A DNA stretch of 64,000 bases from Thioclava indica (GCF_000714545.1 NZ_AUNB01000095.1:1-64000); one strand, 5' to 3'. Positions 27,497 to 35,524 are shown, numbered from the stretch's first letter. Made by a program: numbers and translations. Notes: generated by a model from the letters alone, not told the origin.

Positions 27497-27512
27497 GGGC
27501 CGTCAGCGGCCC
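27497..27512 (-). other. Leader hairpin upstream of the NitT/TauT-type operon
   Basis: GGGCC / GGCCC around a 6-nt loop, 19 bp before the start codon; on the minus strand it is followed by GTGAAAAAAGG, which includes the ribosome-binding site. It could influence translation start. A hairpin with the same stem and a near-identical loop occurs in the thiC leader. The rest of the 182-bp gap shows nothing I recognise. Confidence 0.4.
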
Positions 27513-27659
27513 TTCGGGCGCATGTCGTCCACTTGCCCCGACAAGATCAACCGGGGTGCAGCGGGAAAAGGAAAGCGTTCTGACATCGCCCGCGCGGATC
27601 AATAACCGTTCCGCGACAGGCGTTTTTGTTGGAACATCAGACAGGGGTCACAAGGCCGG

Positions 27660-29090
27660 CTACTGCTTTAGCGCCGGGTTGAGATGGGGTTTGTGGTCAT
27701 GCTGTTCATGGGCAGGGCGCCCGTCGATATAGCTTCCGACCGGCAACTGGTAGCCGCCACAGATCAGCGCATCATGTTCGGCCTTCATCCAGTCAAAGAG
27801 TTGCTGTTTGAGACGGCTTTCGATCTCGGCCATGTCAGGGTCTCCCGCGCGGTTGTTGCGCTCTTGCGGGTCGGTTTCCAGATCGTAAAGCTCGGCGATG
27901 TCATGCGGGCTCCATGCGTATTTGTAGCGCGCATCCCGAATGCCGCGGAATTTGAACTGGCGCCCCTGATAGGCGTCGTAGCAATAGGTGATGTGGTCCT
28001 GATCTGTCCGGTCATAGGCGCGTGCGGCCTCGTCTTCGCTGAGAATTGCCGCACCTTCGGTGGCACTGACGAGCGTCGGGAACAGGTCGCGGAAACTGAC
28101 AAACCCTTCAGAGTCACAGCCCGACGACTGGCCCGGAGACCGGATCAGCATCGGGATGCGCATCACCTCGTCATAAAAGAACGGCCCCTTGTCGAACCAG
28201 CCATGCGCGCCCAGCATCTCGCCATGATCGGCGGTAAAGGCGAACACGGAATTGTCGTCCAGTCCCAGATCGTGCACGCGCCGGCGGAACTGGCCAAAGA
28301 GGTCGTCGATGAACGAGCAGAAGCCCCAGTAATGCTGCGCGGTCCGTCGCCAGTCGTCCTGCGTAAGGGCGCGCGTATCCTGACAGGGCCAGTAGGGCGC
28401 ACCCTGCGCCTCGGGTTTGCCCTGCTCGGTGAACTGCGGCAGATAGTTGTCGGGCATGTAATCTTCGGGCAGATCCTTATAAAGATCGACCCAGTCCTTG
28501 GGGACGTGATGGGGAAAATGCGGCCCCGGCAAAGAGACGATCAGACAGAAGGGCTTGTCCGATTTCGACAGGCTTTCCAGACGCTCCATGCCGATGTGGA
28601 CGCGCTTTTCATCCAGATGTTCGCCTTCGGTGATCGTGCCGTAAAACGGCGTTTTGCGCGGCGGAGCAAAGGTCAGATCGTCAGCCGTCATCAGCGGTTC
28701 GTCGCCGCCATCCGATAGCGGCGCATCCTGAATGCCGCGCTCGTGCAACGTGCCCGCGCCCAGATGCCATTTGCCGACGAAAGACACGTTGTAACCCGCG
28801 TCCTGAAGTCGTTCCATATAGGTGCGGTGGCTCGGGTGCAGCTTGCCGTGCGGGTAAAAGGACGACCCCTGCACATTATCCATCGTTCCGTTTTGATGCG
28901 GCCATTTCCCCGTGAACAGCGAGCCGCGGGCGGGGGTGCACAGCGGCACCGATGTAAAAGCGTTCACATGGTTGGTGGATTCTTTCCGGAAGGCTTGCAG
29001 ATTTGGAAGCTTTGCGGGATGCCCGGGCTGGTTGATCGTGTCCCAACGCCATTGGTCGGTGATGAACAGGATCAGGTTCTTGGCTGTCAT
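27660..29090 (-). CDS. Type I sulfatase (S1 family), cytoplasmic
   Basis: A 476-residue S1 sulfatase. The formylglycine site is C51-T-P-A-R55 followed by GSLFTG. Metal-site segments are NLILFITDQWRWD and TADHGEMLGAHG. There is no signal peptide. Of three closely spaced ATGs the one at 29090 has GAGG 7 nt upstream and is preferred. It is transcribed toward the NitT/TauT-type ABC operon and divergently from the SMP-30 lactonase gene, with a shared operator-like motif in between. Third of the three sulfatases of the block; sequence differences between them suggest different sulfate positions or sugar contexts. Confidence 0.92.
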   Translation of the reverse strand: MTAKNLILFITDQWRWDTINQPGHPAKLPNLQAFRKESTNHVNAFTSVPLCTPARGSLFTGKWPHQNGTMDNVQGSSFYPHGKLHPSHRTYMERLQDAGYNVSFVGKWHLGAGTLHERGIQDAPLSDGGDEPLMTADDLTFAPPRKTPFYGTITEGEHLDEKRVHIGMERLESLSKSDKPFCLIVSLPGPHFPHHVPKDWVDLYKDLPEDYMPDNYLPQFTEQGKPEAQGAPYWPCQDTRALTQDDWRRTAQHYWGFCSFIDDLFGQFRRRVHDLGLDDNSVFAFTADHGEMLGAHGWFDKGPFFYDEVMRIPMLIRSPGQSSGCDSEGFVSFRDLFPTLVSATEGAAILSEDEAARAYDRTDQDHITYCYDAYQGRQFKFRGIRDARYKYAWSPHDIAELYDLETDPQERNNRAGDPDMAEIESRLKQQLFDWMKAEHDALICGGYQLPVGSYIDGRPAHEQHDHKPHLNPALKQ

Positions 29091-29387
29091 TTTCATTCCT
29101 CTTCGCAATCAGGGCACTGACGAACTTTGTGAAGAGCGTTTGCGCGGGCGCGGCTCCATCGGGACGGGTCTTGCGCAACCCTGTCCAGCTCTGTCGTGGG
29201 CGTTTCAAGGGGCGCAATCCGGGCCGTCTTGGTGGTCTTCACCTTCATGTGCCCGTACATCGTGTGCGATTTTGAAGCCGGATGCAATAATAATACATTC
29301 TTTTATCAAAATAGCACATCAAGTTGACTTCGGAGCGGGCTGCGTGCTGTGATCTGGTCAACAGGATGAAAAGGTAGGTAGTGAAAG
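29091..29387. promoter_or_regulatory. Divergent promoter region with candidate operator at 29283-29299
   Basis: Plus-strand TGCAATAATAATACATT (29283-29299), whose complement matches 15 of 17 bases of the site at 17902-17918 in front of the sugar ABC operon. It lies 89 bp upstream of the lactonase start and about 190 bp upstream of the sulfatase start. An AT-rich stretch follows to about 29335. The remainder of the gap holds no gene that I can support. Confidence 0.45.
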
Positions 29388-30278
29388 ATGGCGCCCACAC
29401 GGATCGAAACCCCGCTGAATGTACACCATGCCGGATCGTTTGGCGCGCTTTGTGGGGAAAGCCCGGTCTGGGATCACCGCGAGAACCTGTTGCGATGGGT
29501 CGATATTACCGCGCATCAGGTCAACGCGTTTGACCCGGCCACGGGCGACTCGCACAGCCTGACACTGGACGAGCTTGTCAGTGCGGTCCTTCTGGAAAAG
29601 GCTGGCTCTTTGCTGGTCGCGACCGTGTCGGGCCTGCAGCGGCTGGATTGGAAAAGCGGCGCAATCGAATTCGTCCACAACCCCGAGCCCGGGATCGCAG
29701 GCAACCGTCTTAACGATTGCAAGGCGGACCCTGCGGGCACCCTGTTTGCAGGCACCATGAACGAGGGGGCAAAACAAAGCTCGGGGGCGCTTTACCGGTA
29801 TGGGGCGCAGGGCGTCAGTCGCATCGTGAGCGGGCTGACGGTCAGCAACGGCCTGGCATGGAGCCCGGACGGGGCCCGCTTTTATCTTGTAGATAGCCCG
29901 TTGGGGCGGATCTACAGCTTTGACTATAACGCCGAAACAGGTGTGCTCTCGGATCAGAGGGTCTTTAAGGAGTATGGCGCGGGAGCTGGCAAGCCCGACG
30001 GGATTTGCACGGATTGTGAGGGCAATCTCTGGGTTGCGTTCTGGGGCGGTGCGCGGATCGAGTGTCTTCGTGTGGACGGCGCGCTACTGCATTCTGTACC
30101 GATGCCCGTAAGCCAGGTGACCAGCCTGTGTTTCGGGGGGGCGGATATGAAAACACTTTTCGTCACATCCGCCCGGATCGGTGTAAAGCAGCCCGGACTT
30201 GACGGCGACATCTTTGCGTTGACGCCGCCGGTCGGAGGACTGTTGGCGACAGAGGTGCGCCTTGCCGGCGTGGCCTAG
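29388..30278 (+). CDS. SMP-30/gluconolactonase-family lactonase
   Basis: A 296-residue six-bladed beta-propeller. The divalent-metal ligands of the family are present: E in CGESPVW, N in NRLNDCKADPAG, N in TVSNGLAWSPD and D in GKPDGICTD. These enzymes open aldonolactones in the cytoplasm. In this block the fitting step is D-galactono-lactone to D-galactonate, between a galactose dehydrogenase (SDR candidate at 20965) and the galactonate dehydratase-like enzyme. Its stop overlaps the facing epimerase gene by 4 bp. The exact lactone is an inference. Confidence 0.88.
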   Translation: MAPTRIETPLNVHHAGSFGALCGESPVWDHRENLLRWVDITAHQVNAFDPATGDSHSLTLDELVSAVLLEKAGSLLVATVSGLQRLDWKSGAIEFVHNPEPGIAGNRLNDCKADPAGTLFAGTMNEGAKQSSGALYRYGAQGVSRIVSGLTVSNGLAWSPDGARFYLVDSPLGRIYSFDYNAETGVLSDQRVFKEYGAGAGKPDGICTDCEGNLWVAFWGGARIECLRVDGALLHSVPMPVSQVTSLCFGGADMKTLFVTSARIGVKQPGLDGDIFALTPPVGGLLATEVRLAGVA

Positions 30279-31093
30279 TCCAGACGCAAGCACAGGCTCC
30301 AATGCGCCGTTTGACCCGGGGCAAGCCAGTTGGCGCGTCCCTGCGCGAGTGCCTCGTCAAGCTTGCTGAAAGGGTGCGTTGTGGGCTCGATGGCCACTTG
30401 ATACAGCGGGTTATCAGCGGGCCATGCCCCGTAGCAATACCAAAGCCCGGCATAGGGCAAATCGCGCCCGCGCCAACAAAACCGGAGCGTCCCTTCCGGG
30501 CCGGTCAAAGCGACTTCCGCGCGGTTTGGCGTTGTGTCCAGCACCTTGGCAAATAGTTTCTCGACCTGCGGCGCGCCGTGGGGACCTGCGGGTCCGGGCA
30601 CGACTGTTTGCGCGTCGCGGTCGCGCCACTCCGAAAGGCCGGTCGCGGTAAAGGTCTCGCCGATACGGGGGGTGAGCAGGCAATGCTGGCTCCAGAGCCA
30701 GGGCAGAGGGGCAGGGTGGTGGCTTTGCAGGCTGTAGCGGACAAACAGGGTATTCCCAAGCAGCCGGAAAGCCCGCCGGAAGGTGAATTTTGATGTGCTA
30801 AACTGCGCGACCAGTCCGTTTGCGTTGCGCGTGACCGTCCAGGGGCGCGCCCACAAAAGCCCGTGGTCGCGCAAATCGCCACCCCACTCCTCGCTACAAG
30901 AGGTGCCGACGGTCGGAAAGCACTCGTCCCAGCCCGAGGCCGCGTCCAGAAACGAGGCATCATCCGAAGCGTCCCCTTCGCCATCCCCCTGCACGATCCA
31001 GTCCCGGCCGGTTCTCTTGTCGATCAAGGATGTAACGCGCGCCCCGCTTCCGGGTGTCACGCGCAAGAAGACAAGATCGGTTTCCAAATCCAT
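30275..31093 (-). CDS. Aldose 1-epimerase (mutarotase)-like protein
   Basis: A 272-residue beta-sandwich protein of the galactose mutarotase superfamily: N-terminal GSGARVTSLIDKRTGRDWIV, the mid region WGGDLRDHGLLWARPW with a conserved His, and an acidic residue near VAIEPTTHPFSKLDEAL as in the catalytic Glu region. Mutarotases interconvert alpha and beta anomers, which helps feed galactose into dehydrogenases. It is convergent with the lactonase gene and divergent from the aldehyde dehydrogenase operon. Activity on anhydrogalactose or oligosaccharides is equally possible. Confidence 0.75.
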   Translation of the reverse strand: MDLETDLVFLRVTPGSGARVTSLIDKRTGRDWIVQGDGEGDASDDASFLDAASGWDECFPTVGTSCSEEWGGDLRDHGLLWARPWTVTRNANGLVAQFSTSKFTFRRAFRLLGNTLFVRYSLQSHHPAPLPWLWSQHCLLTPRIGETFTATGLSEWRDRDAQTVVPGPAGPHGAPQVEKLFAKVLDTTPNRAEVALTGPEGTLRFCWRGRDLPYAGLWYCYGAWPADNPLYQVAIEPTTHPFSKLDEALAQGRANWLAPGQTAHWSLCLRLD

Positions 31094-31118
31094 CGGCGGT
31101 ATGTCCTATCTGTGATTC

Positions 31119-31138
31119 ATCTAATCATATTATGATTG
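31119..31138. promoter_or_regulatory. Palindromic candidate operator before the anhydrogalactose-type operon
   Basis: A perfect inverted repeat AATCATA-T-TATGATT at 31123-31137, embedded in the 10-mer ATCTAATCAT that also occurs at 10671-10680 in the sulfatase/GH16 promoter. It lies 26-45 bp upstream of the epimerase start and about 96 bp upstream of the aldehyde dehydrogenase start. The symmetry and size suit a dimeric GntR-type regulator. Confidence 0.5.
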
Positions 31139-31233
31139 CGCAAAGCGCGATTTCAAGTTAGCTCTTTGCAAGAGACACCTTTGCGCCCCGAGGCGCGCAG
31201 GTGGTGTAATTTCCTCGAGTTGGGAGGCGGAAA

Positions 31234-32667
31234 ATGGCCCTGAACAAGAAAATGTACATTGGCGGAGCGCTTGTTGACGGGCAAGCCGTGCTGGATGTCA
31301 CCAATCCGGCAACCGAGGAAGTTGTCGGCACGGTTGCAGCCGCCGGGTTTGACGATGTTGAAAAGGCGTTGCAGGCCGCAAATGCTGCTGCAAAAAGCTG
31401 GGCGGCGACACCTGTCGCGGAGCGTCAGGCCTGGATGTTGAAGCTGCGCGATGCGGTGATCGAGAACGAAGACTACCTGCGCGACTGCATCCATCAGGAA
31501 ATGGCTAAGCCGTGGGGCGGAACGCAAGAAGATTTCGATCTGCTCGAACGCGCCCTGAAATTCTATGCCGAGGAAATCCAGCGCGTCAGCGATGAAACGC
31601 TGCGTGACCGTGAAGGAACGCATGACCATCGCATCGTTTACGAATCTGTGGGTGTCTCGGTTGCCTATCTCGCTTGGAACTTCCCGCTGTTGAATCTGGC
31701 TTACAAGATTGCGCCAGCGATGGCGGCGGGCTCTCCGATCATTCTGCGGCCGTCCGCGGCCACCCCGATTTCTGCTTATGCGGTTGGTGAACTGTGCCAC
31801 AAGATCGGCCTTCCCGCCGGTGTCGTAAATATCCTGACGACCGATGGATACGCGCCCTCGGATGCGTTGGCGGCTTCGACGATACCGGGATTGATTACGC
31901 TGATCGGCTCGACCAATACCGGTAAACACCTGATGAAGGTGGGCGCTACATCGATCAAGAAATACTCGATGGAGCTTGGTGGAAATGCTCCGGTTCTGGT
32001 GTTCAACGATGCCGATCTGGACCTTGCCGCTGATATTGTGACCACCGTCAAGTTCAACAATGCCGGGCAGATTTGCGTGACGCCGAACCGCGTTTTCGTC
32101 GAGCGCGGTGTCTATGATGCCTTCATGGAAAAGGTGTTGACGCGCACCAAGGCGGTGAAGGTCGGGTTTGATCGCGATGCCGATCTTCTGACAGGTCCGA
32201 TGATCGACGCGCGCGCCTGGGCGCGTGTCAAAGGGCTGATTGACGATGCGGTCGCCAAAGGGGCCGTTTTGCGCGCTGGCGGAGATCGCCCTGAAGGGTT
32301 GGAAAAGGGGCATTTCCTTGCGCCGACCGTTCTGGATGGCGTGACGCCAGAGATGGAGATCTATCAAAACGAGATCTTTGGGCCGGTTGTCAGCCTGATC
32401 CCCTTTGACGATCGCGACACGATTCTCGATCGCGCGAACGAGGGCGATGAGGGCGGTCTGTCGTCTTATATCTTTACTGCGGATCTTGCGTTGGCCGAAC
32501 GCCTCGCCAAGGGGCTGCGGTATGGCGAAATCCAGATCAACGGCGTGAAATACGACATTTACCTGCCACATGGCGGCATCGGTCAATCCGGCATCGGCCA
32601 TGACTGCTCCCGGCTTGCGCTGAACGACTACCTCGTCGTCAAACGCATCTCGCGCGGCCTGAATTGA
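31234..32667 (+). CDS. Aldehyde dehydrogenase, candidate 3,6-anhydrogalactose dehydrogenase
   Basis: A 477-residue NAD(P)-dependent aldehyde dehydrogenase. Catalytic C281 (NNAGQICVTPNRV), general base E247 (SMELGGNAP) and N149 (LAWNFPL) are present. The usual K-P-S cofactor motif reads R-P-S (LRPSAATP). It begins an operon with a cycloisomerase-like enzyme, DgoK and DgoA. In carrageenan and agar degraders the same order of activities handles 3,6-anhydrogalactose: oxidation to 3,6-anhydrogalactonate, cycloisomerisation to 2-keto-3-deoxygalactonate, phosphorylation and aldol cleavage. The substrate is therefore inferred; lactaldehyde or glycolaldehyde-type activity is the alternative. Confidence 0.82.
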   Translation: MALNKKMYIGGALVDGQAVLDVTNPATEEVVGTVAAAGFDDVEKALQAANAAAKSWAATPVAERQAWMLKLRDAVIENEDYLRDCIHQEMAKPWGGTQEDFDLLERALKFYAEEIQRVSDETLRDREGTHDHRIVYESVGVSVAYLAWNFPLLNLAYKIAPAMAAGSPIILRPSAATPISAYAVGELCHKIGLPAGVVNILTTDGYAPSDALAASTIPGLITLIGSTNTGKHLMKVGATSIKKYSMELGGNAPVLVFNDADLDLAADIVTTVKFNNAGQICVTPNRVFVERGVYDAFMEKVLTRTKAVKVGFDRDADLLTGPMIDARAWARVKGLIDDAVAKGAVLRAGGDRPEGLEKGHFLAPTVLDGVTPEMEIYQNEIFGPVVSLIPFDDRDTILDRANEGDEGGLSSYIFTADLALAERLAKGLRYGEIQINGVKYDIYLPHGGIGQSGIGHDCSRLALNDYLVVKRISRGLN

Positions 32668-32681
32668 GAGGATTGATCCCG

Positions 32682-33848
32682 ATGAAAATTGTAAAGATCA
32701 CAAGTCACGTTTTGCAATGCGACATGCCCGAAGAGCTTGGCTATTCGCAGCAATATTATGCCAAGCGCACCGCACATCTTGTCGAGATCGAAACCGACGA
32801 GGGCATCACCGGCTGGGGCGAATGCTTTGGCCCGGGCAATGTCGCGATTGCAAACAAGACAATCGTCGAGAAGGTGATCCAGCCGATGATCCTTGGGATG
32901 GACCCGATGGATCGCGATGTCATCTGGCACAAGGTCTATAACCTGCTGCGCGATCACGGGCAAAAGGGGATGCCGCTGCAATCCATGTCCGGGGTTGATA
33001 TTGCATTGTGGGATATCGCGGGCAAAGTGACGGGCCAGCCGATCCACAAGCTGATCGGTGGCGCGCATCGTACGCAGGTTGCGGCTTACGGCTACGGGAT
33101 GATGCTCAAACGGGAAAGCGTGGACGATCATGTTGCGCGTTTCGTCGATGAGGCGGCCGCGATCCGCGATATGGGATTTGCGGCGACGAAGATGAAGGTC
33201 GGGCTTGGGCCGCGCGACGATGTCAAGCTGATCGACGCCGTGCGGCGCGGGGTCGGCGATGATTTCGACTTCATGGCCGACGCCAACCACGCCTATAATA
33301 CGCATGACGCCTTTTATGTCGGCCGTGCCATGGAAGAAGCCGGCGCTTTCTGGTTCGAAGAGCCGGTCGCGCCCGAAGATCTTGACGGCTACAAAGAGCT
33401 GCGCGCCGGTCTGAAGGTGAATATCTCGGGCGGGGAAGCCGAATTCAACCGCTGGGGCTGGCGCCAGATCCTTGAAAACCGCGGCCTTGATATTGCCCAA
33501 CCTGAAGTCTGCGCGCTTGGCGGGATTACCGAATACCTGCGGGTGCTGGCGCTGTGTCACGCGCATTTCACGCCGGTGATCAACCACGTCTGGGGCTCGG
33601 CGATTGCTGTGGCGACAAACCTGCAATTGCTTGCCGCGATGCCGCCCTTGCCCGGTGGCTTGTTCCCGCGCGAGCCGTGGCTGGAATTCGACACCACCGA
33701 AAACCGGTTCCGCGACAATCTTCTGGCCGAGCCGCTGGATATTCAGGGGCAGGTTGCGCGCAACGGCTATGTCGAAATCCCGACTGCGCCCGGCATCGGC
33801 GTCGAACCCGATCGCGCGTTTATCGCGCAATACGAACTCGATCTGTAG
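32682..33848 (+). CDS. Enolase-superfamily cycloisomerase, candidate 3,6-anhydrogalactonate cycloisomerase
   Basis: A 388-residue mandelate racemase-type enzyme. K170-M-K172, metal ligands D200 (MADANHAY), E226 (WFEEPVAPED) and E252 (GGEAEF), and H302 (NHVWGS) form the active site. GWGECFGPGN, LLRDHGQKG and SGVDIALWDI closely recall galactarolactone cycloisomerase (Gci), an enzyme that opens a cyclic sugar acid. Between the aldehyde dehydrogenase and DgoK it fits anhydrogalactonate ring opening to 2-keto-3-deoxygalactonate. ATG 32682 has AGAGGA 9 nt upstream; a TTG at 32664 is unlikely. It is distinct from the dehydratase-like paralogue at 12935. Confidence 0.82.
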   Translation: MKIVKITSHVLQCDMPEELGYSQQYYAKRTAHLVEIETDEGITGWGECFGPGNVAIANKTIVEKVIQPMILGMDPMDRDVIWHKVYNLLRDHGQKGMPLQSMSGVDIALWDIAGKVTGQPIHKLIGGAHRTQVAAYGYGMMLKRESVDDHVARFVDEAAAIRDMGFAATKMKVGLGPRDDVKLIDAVRRGVGDDFDFMADANHAYNTHDAFYVGRAMEEAGAFWFEEPVAPEDLDGYKELRAGLKVNISGGEAEFNRWGWRQILENRGLDIAQPEVCALGGITEYLRVLALCHAHFTPVINHVWGSAIAVATNLQLLAAMPPLPGGLFPREPWLEFDTTENRFRDNLLAEPLDIQGQVARNGYVEIPTAPGIGVEPDRAFIAQYELDL

Positions 33849-33928
33849 CACCGGCAAAACCAATGCTGTGAAAGATTTGCCGCCGTCACAGGGTCGGGGC
33901 GGCGTTTCACAGGAACAGGAGTACATGC

Positions 33929-34834
33929 ATGATTGACTTTATCGCTGTCGATTGGGGCACGTCCAGTTTCCGCCTTTGGGCGATGGAGGCAACGGGGCAG
34001 GTGGTTGCGGCGCGCTCCAGCAAAGAGGGCATGTCGACGCTTCAACGTCCCGATTTCGCTCCTGCACTGGAAAAGCATCTCGAGTGCCTTTCGGTCTCGA
34101 AGGATATCCCGATTGTCATCTGCGGAATGGCCGGCGCGGCATCGGGATGGCAGGAAGCGCAGTATATCCCTACGCCGACGCGGCTGTGTGACATTCCTGC
34201 CCATGCGATCAAGGTTTCGGGCACAGAGCGGGATGTGCGAATCCTGCCGGGCGGGGCACAGTGTGATGCGGCGCGACCCGATGTGATGCGCGGCGAGGAA
34301 ACGATCCTGCTGGGGGCGGCGCTGGAGTCCGGCGGCGACGGGCTTTTCTGCTTGCCCGGCACCCATTCGAAATGGGCAAGGGTCGTGAATGGCGAGCTTG
34401 TCAGCTTTTCAACCGCGATGACGGGCGAGCTGTTCGCGCGCCTCGCGCAAGGCTCTACCTTGTCGCAATTCGTCGATTCCTCGATCTTTGACGAAGATGT
34501 TTTTGTGCAGTCGGTGCGCGATGCCGCCAATTCTCCGGCCTCTTTCACCCATGCCTTGTTCGGGATGCGTGCGGGTCCGTTGCTGAATGTACTGGCGCCG
34601 GAAACGATTGCGTCGCGCTTGTCGGGCCTGCTGATCGGACTGGAACTGGCAGGGGTCCGGGCAGATGAAACCGGCCCGGTTTCACTTGTGTCCAGCGGTC
34701 CGCTGTCGCGAAACTATCAACTCGCCCTTAAAGAGCTGGGCTTGGATTTCCAGGTTCTGGATGCAGATGAACTTGTGCGCAAAGGGCTGACCTTTGCAGC
34801 GCAGAAACTTTGGCCGATGCCCGTTTATCACTGA
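33929..34834 (+). CDS. dgoK: 2-keto-3-deoxygalactonate kinase
   Basis: A 301-residue kinase of the DgoK family (actin-like ATPase fold): the N-terminal phosphate loop is DWGTSSFRLW; LPGTHSKW and STAMTGELFARL are further family segments. It phosphorylates 2-keto-3-deoxy-D-galactonate at C6 in the cytoplasm. AGGAG lies 9 nt before the ATG. It is followed after 27 bp by the matching aldolase. The pair is the meeting point of the galactose and anhydrogalactose branches proposed for this block. Confidence 0.93.
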   Translation: MIDFIAVDWGTSSFRLWAMEATGQVVAARSSKEGMSTLQRPDFAPALEKHLECLSVSKDIPIVICGMAGAASGWQEAQYIPTPTRLCDIPAHAIKVSGTERDVRILPGGAQCDAARPDVMRGEETILLGAALESGGDGLFCLPGTHSKWARVVNGELVSFSTAMTGELFARLAQGSTLSQFVDSSIFDEDVFVQSVRDAANSPASFTHALFGMRAGPLLNVLAPETIASRLSGLLIGLELAGVRADETGPVSLVSSGPLSRNYQLALKELGLDFQVLDADELVRKGLTFAAQKLWPMPVYH

Positions 34835-34861
34835 TGCCCGTCTATCACGAAGGAATACTCT

Positions 34862-35509
34862 ATGACCGGACCCGAAATCTGGAACGACATAAACGTCAAG
34901 CTGATCGCGATCCTGCGCGGCATCAAACCGGAAGAAACCGACGAGATCGTTACCGGCCTGCTGGATGCCGGGTTCCGGGCTATCGAAATCCCGTTGAACT
35001 CGCCCGATCCGTTCACCTCAATTGCGCGCGCGGTCGAGATCGCCAAGAACTACGGTCCCTGCCTGATTGGTGCGGGCACCGTCCTGCGCAGCGAGGATGT
35101 TGCGCAGATCGATAGCATTGGCGGCAATCTGATTGTCTCGCCCAACATTGACACCGAAGTTGTCGATGCGAGTGTTGCGCGAAAGATGGCCAGCTTCCCG
35201 GGTCTCTTTACCGCCACTGAGGCGCATCTTGCGATCAAACATGGCGCAACCGGCCTGAAATTCTTTCCGGCAGGGCAACTCGGGCCGGACGGTATCAAGG
35301 GAATCCGCGCCACGCTGCCGGACACCACGCAGGTCTGTGCCGTCGGAGGCGTCGGCCCGTCTGGCTTTGCGCAATATATGGCTGCTGGCGTGGTCGGGTT
35401 CGGTTTGGGATCGAACCTTTATAAAGCCGGTGATGACGCCGCAACCGTCATCGAACGCGGCGTCGAATGCGTTGCAAAATACCGCGCGCTCCTCGAACCG
35501 ACCACATAA
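34862..35509 (+). CDS. dgoA: 2-keto-3-deoxy-6-phosphogalactonate aldolase
   Basis: A 215-residue class I aldolase of the KDPG/KDPGal family. The Schiff-base lysine is K133 (GLKFFPAG), and E42 (AIEIPLNS) is the general base. LRGIKPEET at residue 19 and the C-terminal GFGLGSNLY phosphate loop fit DgoA rather than Eda, as does the adjoining dgoK. It yields pyruvate and glyceraldehyde 3-phosphate. It may also serve KDPG from the uxuBA-kdgK route at the window start, since no eda is seen. Confidence 0.92.
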   Translation: MTGPEIWNDINVKLIAILRGIKPEETDEIVTGLLDAGFRAIEIPLNSPDPFTSIARAVEIAKNYGPCLIGAGTVLRSEDVAQIDSIGGNLIVSPNIDTEVVDASVARKMASFPGLFTATEAHLAIKHGATGLKFFPAGQLGPDGIKGIRATLPDTTQVCAVGGVGPSGFAQYMAAGVVGFGLGSNLYKAGDDAATVIERGVECVAKYRALLEPTT

Positions 35510-35524
35510 TATCGCACCGGCGCG

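Noticed and set aside
27497-27512. A riboswitch upstream of the NitT/TauT-type operon
   Set aside because: Only one short hairpin is visible; no known aptamer consensus (TPP, SAM, cobalamin) could be matched, and the similarity to the thiC leader hairpin is limited to a GC stem.
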